The notes under the pieces are model-generated. The model was not told the origin of the DNA and did no database searches. It saw only the letters and a list, made by a program, of their open reading frames with translations. DNA of 64,000 bases, from assembly GCA_934232895.1 (NCBI GenBank), contig CAKQGH010000003.1:22708-86707 (forward strand), written 5' to 3'. Every line of letters begins with the position of its first letter. Position 1 is the stretch's first letter. The translations under genes were made by a program, and so were the position numbers. This DNA is from an uncultured Alphaproteobacteria bacterium (GTDB lineage Bacteria; Pseudomonadota; Alphaproteobacteria; Rs-D84). Shown here one piece after another: positions 58,884-64,000 of this stretch.

Positions 58884-59453
58884 TCAACAGTAAACTCGCG
58901 CCCGGATGCGCCATTTTGTTTTGTCTATGTTTGTGGTTATGCCCGTCGTTTTATGCGATACCCAAAATGCGTCGTCGCCCACGAATATGCGCAGATGCAA
59001 TCCATTTGCGTCGGAAAATGTATATGGTGCGGGGTTCGCACGCGTACCAATGCCAAACGACGCAACTGCATCGCCCGCACTGTATCCGGCATCGTCCGAT
59101 TGGCAAACCAAGACAACATTTGCAAAAATTGGCGCCAGTGTTGTATTGAACGCGCATTCGTATGTTGTCGCATTCCCAATTTCCATATCGGGCGATACCA
59201 TAACAGATGGCGCGGTCGCACCGCCAAATCGCGCAAACAGTGCCGTCCAAAATTCGTCGGACACCGATGCAATGTCAAAATCACTGGTGGCAGGCGTCGC
59301 GTCGGCACGCGCTAATGCAAAGCCGCCCAATGTTTCACCATCGTGCACGCGCAGTGTTTTTGCGTCGGTATCCATTGTGATTTCACCGGCCAGCCCCGTA
59401 AAGTTATTATTTTGCGCGTTGGTTCCGCGGCGAATTTGTAAAATTCGTGACAT
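58884..59453 (-). CDS. Second Mtd-type fibre protein
   Basis: This 189-residue protein opens with QIRRGTNAQNNNFTGLAGEI and DAKTLRVHDGETLGGFALAR, the same Mtd_N-type base as the 34778 protein. Its C-terminal part is beta-rich and ends GITTNIDKTKWRIRARVYC. The tip differs from that of the first copy, as expected for alternative receptor-binding proteins. AAAGGA precedes ATG 59453. It lies downstream of the 737-residue gene with a terminator between. Confidence 0.72.
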   Translation of the reverse strand: MSRILQIRRGTNAQNNNFTGLAGEITMDTDAKTLRVHDGETLGGFALARADATPATSDFDIASVSDEFWTALFARFGGATAPSVMVSPDMEIGNATTYECAFNTTLAPIFANVVLVCQSDDAGYSAGDAVASFGIGTRANPAPYTFSDANGLHLRIFVGDDAFWVSHKTTGITTNIDKTKWRIRARVYC

Positions 59454-59489
59454 ATAAAATCCTTTGGTTAAATTGATTGTTTTATGCAA

Positions 59490-59514
59490 TAAAAAACACC
59501 GCCATTGGCGGTGT
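59490..59514 (-). terminator. Terminator between the 59570 gene and the fibre gene
   Basis: On the minus strand ACACCGCC-AAT-GGCGGTGT is followed by TTTTTAT. It separates the fibre gene from the gene upstream. Confidence 0.75.
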
Positions 59515-59569
59515 CGTTATGTGGCGCATTATACCACAAAATGCCCAAAAAGGCAAGGGCGTTATCGCA

Positions 59570-61783
59570 CTATGCCACGCGCCCGTATGCGGCCAGATAT
59601 TGTTGGAACAATGCGTTGCCATCAAATTTTTTCTGCTTTTCCGATGCTTTGCCGGGGCGCCACGAGTACAGATTGCCGGTGTGTGTATCTCGACCGGTTT
59701 CCAGAAAATCCCAATATGCCATCAATTCACGATATTTATCCTGGTGCTTTTCATCCCATTCAGACAATTTTTGGTCGCGGTCTTGAACCTGGGCGGACAG
59801 CATGCCAATGGCGTTTTTGCCGTCGGAAAATTCCTGGCGTTTTTTTACCTTGCGGTCCAGTTGGGTTTGCTTTATTTGTTTGCCCAATGCCGCTTGGTGT
59901 AATGCATCAATCTGTGCCTGGGTTTGTGGAATAGACACGGTTGGTGCCGCGGCGGGAACAATACCATTTTCCAATTGATACAAATATTGCTGTACATTGT
60001 TAAACTCGTCTTGTGTTGCATACTGTGCGCCGGCCACACCGTTTATTTGTGCGTCAATATTTTGTTGGTCAGTTGCGATGTCGGTACGGTATTTGGAAAT
60101 TGCGTTATCCAGGTTTGTTTCATTCAACCCGCGGTTGCGCATATTGTCCAATTTATCGATAATAGCCTGGCGTTGTGCATCATCTGTGTCCCGTAAATCT
60201 TGCAAATGTTGCCTGTCGCCGGCATCTTTGTCGTTGAAATTTTTTAATGTGTCTTTCATACGTTTGCCGCCGTTGGTGTTAAATTTGCTGCCGTGCAGGT
60301 TATACGCATTGCCCGCAATCGTAATTCCGTACCCAATGCCCATAAACGCCCATTTAATGCTTTTGTCCATGGCGCTGGTGACGAACTGAACGGCCTCGTT
60401 TTTATTCCACGATAATTTGCCGTCGGAAAATATAGATAACTTTTCTTTGCCCAATGCGTCCATAATCTTGCTGGTGGTGTATCCGTATTTGATGACCGAT
60501 AAAACCTCCATCGCGGTTTTGGCTTCGTCTATTTTGCCATCGCGTACGGCGCGCATTATAATTTCAGACACAATCGCGCGCATTTGGCCACCGTGACTCA
60601 ATGCGCCGGCAAATGCCTTGGGCATGGTGTCTTTTAATTCTTTCAGTGTTTTGCCCATCCATTCGAAATGCTTGACCGCGGTTGGCGATTTATACAACAG
60701 GTTGGATTTAATATTGTCGATATTATCAACCAACTTGCCCAATCCGTCGGTTGGTTGCATTTTGACCTTTTTATCATCCAATGCCTTGACAATAGATTTT
60801 GCCGCGTTTGACATATACAGACGGTCGCCACGGAATTTCGTGTATTTATCCATATAATCGGACCAAGTGTCCCCGATGTTTTTGGATAATTGTTGCCATG
60901 GGGTCAATTCATCTGTGCGCTTTGGCGGAACATAGTCATCAGAATCACGATTGCCGTAATCAACCTTGGATACGGCCTCGTCAAAAGGTTTGGATATTTT
61001 GCCTTTGTCGTACGCCCTGAATACATCATAAACTTTGGATTTTTTGTTCAGTGTATCCAACAGGTCGCGATAATTGCGTTTGAAATAGTCCAGTTTTTGT
61101 GGATTGATGGTTTTGTCGTCAAACCCGTTTTCTATGGCCTGGAAATCCGGAATGTTTTGCTGTTGCAGGCCCAACGCGGTTTGAAATTCCGGCTGGCGTG
61201 CATAGAATGTTAAATATTGGGCAACGCTTTTTACTTTTTCTTGGAATTTCGGTGTGGTGTTGTATTTCTTGCTTTTGATGCCATCCAACAAATCGGAATA
61301 TGAAAAATCGCCATCAATCAATCCCCACTGTTTGAAATAGATTTCTAAACTTTGGCGATATGTGGTTAAAAATGTTTTGAAATCGCCCTGGATTTGTGTG
61401 TCGGCGGCATTATTCGCAACGCCATTTGAAAACAGTTTCAAATCTGGCGCGCCGAAATATTCATCCAGGAATTCGTTCGCATCCTTGTTATCTTTGAATG
61501 ATTTTCGGTCGGCGTCCATCCCGCGAAACGCGGTTTGAAATGCGCGGAATAATTTCTCCCATTCGTCGTCGCTTAATTCCCATGCGCCGCCTATCTCGGT
61601 CGGGTCGGGCATAGGATTGTTTGCGCCATTGGTCATCAGATTCTTTTTCCAATCTTTCATGTGACCACGAAAATCATCGGCTTTCAGATATACATCGAAT
61701 TGGGCGCGAACCTCGGCCGGCATGTTGTTAAACCGCAACTGCATATAATATTGCAATAAAAATTCATCCATTTTGACGGCCAT
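59570..61783 (-). CDS. Large hypothetical helical protein, 737 residues
   Basis: I do not recognise this protein. It is hydrophilic and mainly helical, with many KDxKD and DxxKK words, one weak hydrophobic stretch (WAFMGIGYGITIAGNAY, near residue 490), and a Gln/Ala-rich C-terminal third with coiled-coil character (QQNIDAQINGVAGAQYATQD). It starts at ATG 61783 behind AAAGG. Size, solubility and a fibre gene next door recall podovirus internal or ejection proteins, or a large secreted effector. Both are guesses from context. The frame is unbroken. Confidence 0.65.
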   Translation of the reverse strand: MAVKMDEFLLQYYMQLRFNNMPAEVRAQFDVYLKADDFRGHMKDWKKNLMTNGANNPMPDPTEIGGAWELSDDEWEKLFRAFQTAFRGMDADRKSFKDNKDANEFLDEYFGAPDLKLFSNGVANNAADTQIQGDFKTFLTTYRQSLEIYFKQWGLIDGDFSYSDLLDGIKSKKYNTTPKFQEKVKSVAQYLTFYARQPEFQTALGLQQQNIPDFQAIENGFDDKTINPQKLDYFKRNYRDLLDTLNKKSKVYDVFRAYDKGKISKPFDEAVSKVDYGNRDSDDYVPPKRTDELTPWQQLSKNIGDTWSDYMDKYTKFRGDRLYMSNAAKSIVKALDDKKVKMQPTDGLGKLVDNIDNIKSNLLYKSPTAVKHFEWMGKTLKELKDTMPKAFAGALSHGGQMRAIVSEIIMRAVRDGKIDEAKTAMEVLSVIKYGYTTSKIMDALGKEKLSIFSDGKLSWNKNEAVQFVTSAMDKSIKWAFMGIGYGITIAGNAYNLHGSKFNTNGGKRMKDTLKNFNDKDAGDRQHLQDLRDTDDAQRQAIIDKLDNMRNRGLNETNLDNAISKYRTDIATDQQNIDAQINGVAGAQYATQDEFNNVQQYLYQLENGIVPAAAPTVSIPQTQAQIDALHQAALGKQIKQTQLDRKVKKRQEFSDGKNAIGMLSAQVQDRDQKLSEWDEKHQDKYRELMAYWDFLETGRDTHTGNLYSWRPGKASEKQKKFDGNALFQQYLAAYGRVA

Positions 61784-61890
61784 GTGAAAACCTTTGTTTT
61801 ATTACCCACATAATTATAGTGTCTTTTTGGTAAAAAATCAATATACAGCGCGCGGATTTATATTGTATAATTGCCCCCAGAGAGAGTTCA

Positions 61891-63126
61891 ATGCCAGACA
61901 AACATTCGGTCCAAGATTTTTTGATAAATATCTATGGATATACATTTTTTAATTCGCTGATGATGTTGGCGCCGGTCTATGCCGTGTTTATGCAGTCCCG
62001 CGGCATCAGTGATTTTGGCATATCGCTGTTGTTGGTGCTGTGGTCGGGCGGGGTGCTGGTCACGCAATTTCCGGTGGCGCATTTGGCGCGAATGTTTGGG
62101 GCGAAAAATGTGCTGTTCCTGGGCCAAGTATTAAAGGCCATTGCATTCGTTCTGTGGATTTTATGGCCGACATTTACCGGGTTTGCGGTTGGAATGGTAC
62201 TGTGGGGGATGCATGGTGCAATTTACAATGTTGTATCCGAAGATGTTTTGTACGACGAATTGCGCGCGCGTACAAATACATTGGTTTATGAACGAATATT
62301 GGGGCGCCGTAAAAACATAGCCGCAATTGCGGTTGCATTGTCGTCTTTTGGGTCGCTGTTGATGGTGTGGGGATACGAATTTATAACCGCAATGTCGGTT
62401 GTTGCGCTGGTGCTGTCTATGCTGTTTTTGTCACGTATGAATTTGGTCCAGGAATATCGTGGTGTCACTGAAAATGGCGGGTCGGTAATAAAATCTGTGA
62501 AATCGGCCATTGCGGCAATGCGCACCACGCCGGGAATTGTTGCCATGTTGGTGCTGAGTGTTTTGGTGACCAATTTTTCGTACCTGAACGATTATTTGTC
62601 GCTGATTGGATATGACATTGGCGTGCCGACCGAATACATTGGTGCGGTGCCATTTTTCATATTGGTGTGCCAGGTAATTGGCCAGGCATTTGCCCATAAG
62701 TTTGTTGGTGTGCGCTGGGGCATATTGGCGGGTATGATAATTGCGGCGGGCGCGCTGTTTGGGGTGTTTGCGGTGTACTATTCAATTGTTGGGCTGTTGG
62801 CGCTGGGGGCGGCATACATAATATGTGCCGTGATAAAGATTTTATTGTACGCCCGGTTTCAAAAAATGACGCCGTCGTCCCAACGGATGGAGTTTTTATC
62901 GTTTTACAGTATCGCCGACCAGGGCACATATATGATTGTATGCCTGATAATTGGTTTGGGGTCTATGATTGGCAGTTGGCGGTACAGTATCGCAATTTTG
63001 GGTGCGTTGTTATGCGCGCTGGGCGCAATATCGGTTTGGTTCGTGCGTCATCGCGTGGGGGGTGATACGATGCCCAGCCCGGCGCCAAACGCAACCGTGC
63101 GCCCGTCGGGTGGTGATGTGGTCTAG
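61891..63126 (+). CDS. Major facilitator superfamily transporter
   Basis: This 411-residue protein has about twelve membrane segments in two halves (for example GISLLLVLWSGGVLVTQFPV and IVAMLVLSVLVTNFSYLNDY). The loop HLARMFGAKNVLFLGQVLKA between helices 2 and 3 fits the MFS conserved loop region. The substrate is not evident. Its C-terminal tail is disordered (TMPSPAPNATVRPSGGDVV). It is transcribed divergently from the 59570 gene, with AGAGAG before ATG 61891. Confidence 0.82.
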   Translation: MPDKHSVQDFLINIYGYTFFNSLMMLAPVYAVFMQSRGISDFGISLLLVLWSGGVLVTQFPVAHLARMFGAKNVLFLGQVLKAIAFVLWILWPTFTGFAVGMVLWGMHGAIYNVVSEDVLYDELRARTNTLVYERILGRRKNIAAIAVALSSFGSLLMVWGYEFITAMSVVALVLSMLFLSRMNLVQEYRGVTENGGSVIKSVKSAIAAMRTTPGIVAMLVLSVLVTNFSYLNDYLSLIGYDIGVPTEYIGAVPFFILVCQVIGQAFAHKFVGVRWGILAGMIIAAGALFGVFAVYYSIVGLLALGAAYIICAVIKILLYARFQKMTPSSQRMEFLSFYSIADQGTYMIVCLIIGLGSMIGSWRYSIAILGALLCALGAISVWFVRHRVGGDTMPSPAPNATVRPSGGDVV

Positions 63127-63174
63127 ACATTTGTTCCTGTGATTTTTTGATGTGGTTTCTGGTACGATTTGCGT

Positions 63175-63849
63175 ATGGGAATGAAACTGCGCGATTTTAT
63201 ATTGAAAAGTGTACCGTATATGTTGTCAATTGCGGGCGGGGTGGCGCTGTTCTCGTTGACCCAAGATAACATTGCGGACAAAGACTTGTCTGATTTATTG
63301 ACGAACATTGCGGCGTCGTTGCTGTCAATCCCGCTGGTGTTTTTGTTGTACGATTATTCAAATTCGCGAATTTCCAGCCGACTCAGCACCACATTGGCGG
63401 CAAATATGTCGGATAAAATCAATGTGTTGGTGTTGAACATCATTATGCTGTTGCGGCGGGCAATTGGGGTGCGCGGGCGCGCGACATTGGAATCGCTGAA
63501 CCAGATGGATGGACTGTCGGTGGCGGATATATCGCGTCGAATTAAATTGACGCCGGCCATGGTGAAAACATTGCGTGAATACCACGCGGAATTGGAAAGC
63601 CTGGTATACAGTGCCGCGCAATCAAACCTGTTGTCGGGCCCCCAGGTGCAAACCCTGGCCGGATTGGGACGCGAGGTTTTACACCTGGTCAATGAAACGC
63701 GGTACCGCAACAGTCGCACCGTTATTGCACAACATGTGGAAAACATAGTCGCCCGCGTGACCGAATGGCTGGACGCCGATGCGGGCGGGGCGATAGATTT
63801 TCAGAATCTGTTGGCGGCGGCGCAAACGCGAAAAACAAAAAATGAATAA
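63175..63849 (+). CDS. Membrane protein of unknown function with helical cytoplasmic domain
   Basis: This 224-residue protein has two hydrophobic segments near the N-terminus (VPYMLSIAGGVALFSLTQ and IAASLLSIPLVFLLYDYS). A helical soluble domain of about 150 residues follows, with a basic stretch (IIMLLRRAIGVRGRATLE). It resembles stand-alone membrane sensors with helical output, but I do not recognise a family. The start is ATG 63175 or 63181. It follows the MFS gene by about 50 bases and may share its message. Confidence 0.65.
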   Translation: MGMKLRDFILKSVPYMLSIAGGVALFSLTQDNIADKDLSDLLTNIAASLLSIPLVFLLYDYSNSRISSRLSTTLAANMSDKINVLVLNIIMLLRRAIGVRGRATLESLNQMDGLSVADISRRIKLTPAMVKTLREYHAELESLVYSAAQSNLLSGPQVQTLAGLGREVLHLVNETRYRNSRTVIAQHVENIVARVTEWLDADAGGAIDFQNLLAAAQTRKTKNE

Positions 63850-63900
63850 AAATGCGATTTTTTCTTGATTTTTATTTTAGATTATGTCAAAATTTGCCCC

Positions 63901-63941
63901 GAACCTTGAACAAAGGGCACCATGCCCCGGATTCAGGTTCC
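63901..63941. repeat. Nested inverted repeat upstream of tRNA-Lys
   Basis: GAACCT..GAA (63901-63910) and TTCAGGTTC (63932-63940) bracket an inner GGGCA-CCA-TGCCC hairpin. It would lie in the leader or promoter region of the tRNA gene. Confidence 0.4.
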
Positions 63942-63946
63942 GTTTT

Positions 63947-64000
63947 GGGGACATAGCTCAGTTGGTAGAGCAAATGACTTTTAATCATTGGGTCCAGGGT
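63947..64000 (+). tRNA. tRNA-Lys (TTT), 3' end cut by the window
   Basis: The acceptor 5' strand GGGGACA, D-arm GCTCAGTTGGTAGAGC and anticodon arm AATGA-CTTTTAA-TCATT with anticodon TTT are visible. The T-arm and 3' end lie beyond the window. Confidence 0.9.

Overview
The window reads as a densely coded, AT-leaning chromosome segment of an anaerobic or fermentative alphaproteobacterium. The run frr-uppS-cdsA-rseP-bamA, LptE, LpxI, ZapA, YraN and a BepA-like M48 protease indicate a Gram-negative cell. A class III (oxygen-sensitive) ribonucleotide reductase and acetate kinase indicate anaerobic energy and nucleotide metabolism. Codon style and gene types fit the uncultured gut alphaproteobacteria seen in metagenomes (RF32 or Azospirillum-CAG-like). 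That placement is an inference from memory of gene content, not from a search.

Layout. 1-2.7 kb: nrdD operon on the minus strand, with the glycyl-radical tail of NrdD encoded as a separate small gene, and NrdR-type boxes upstream. 2.7-9.5 kb: acyl-CoA ligase, an unknown gene, a Cys-rich membrane-anchored protein, lptE-holA-map-radC. 9.5-12.3 kb: a three-gene minus-strand cluster (membrane-anchored protein, membrane protein with a lysozyme-like tail, acidic low-complexity protein). 12.4-18.8 kb: zapA operon, parC, lpxI, two outer-membrane beta-barrels, an rRNA/tRNA uracil methyltransferase and an XRE regulator. 18.8-20.8 kb: an attenuator-like structured stretch, small HTH proteins and birA.

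21-33.8 kb holds an almost complete podovirus-type particle module: cell-wall hydrolase, holin candidate, scaffold, histone H1-like protein, major capsid, T7 gp11- and gp12-like tail proteins, fibre N-domain, terminase, portal and two small proteins. No integrase, replication or phage polymerase gene is visible. The large terminase is split: its ATPase half lies at 27.3-27.9 kb and its nuclease half at 31.2-32.1 kb, with a host dnaB-XRE-hypothetical operon on the opposite strand exactly between them. A strong promoter with an operator-like palindrome is followed by two intrinsic terminators before the first lysis gene, which suggests antitermination or another late switch. Together this looks like a domesticated podovirus, possibly a gene-transfer-agent-like system, and it is the most interesting object here. 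Two Mtd-type fibre proteins (34.8 and 58.9 kb) and a 737-residue unknown protein (59.6 kb) may belong to it.

33.8-34.2 kb is a repeat-rich spacer. 35.3-40.3 kb is a visibly more AT-rich surface-polysaccharide operon (UDP-sugar epimerase and three glycosyltransferase proteins, one with three transferase modules). 40.5-42.8 kb carries a VirB7-like lipoprotein, a VirB8-like protein, a second VirB8-shaped protein and a secreted protein, part of a dispersed type IV secretion system. 43.0-48.4 kb is the envelope-biogenesis run bamA-rseP-cdsA-uppS-frr. 48.5-49.0 kb has a tRNA-His gene with an odd acceptor stem and tRNA-like fragments. 49-63.9 kb holds a BspA-like repeat protein, RNase E/G, a lipid flippase-type membrane protein, an M48/TPR protease, recG, ackA, the second fibre locus, an MFS transporter and a membrane protein. 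The window ends inside tRNA-Lys.
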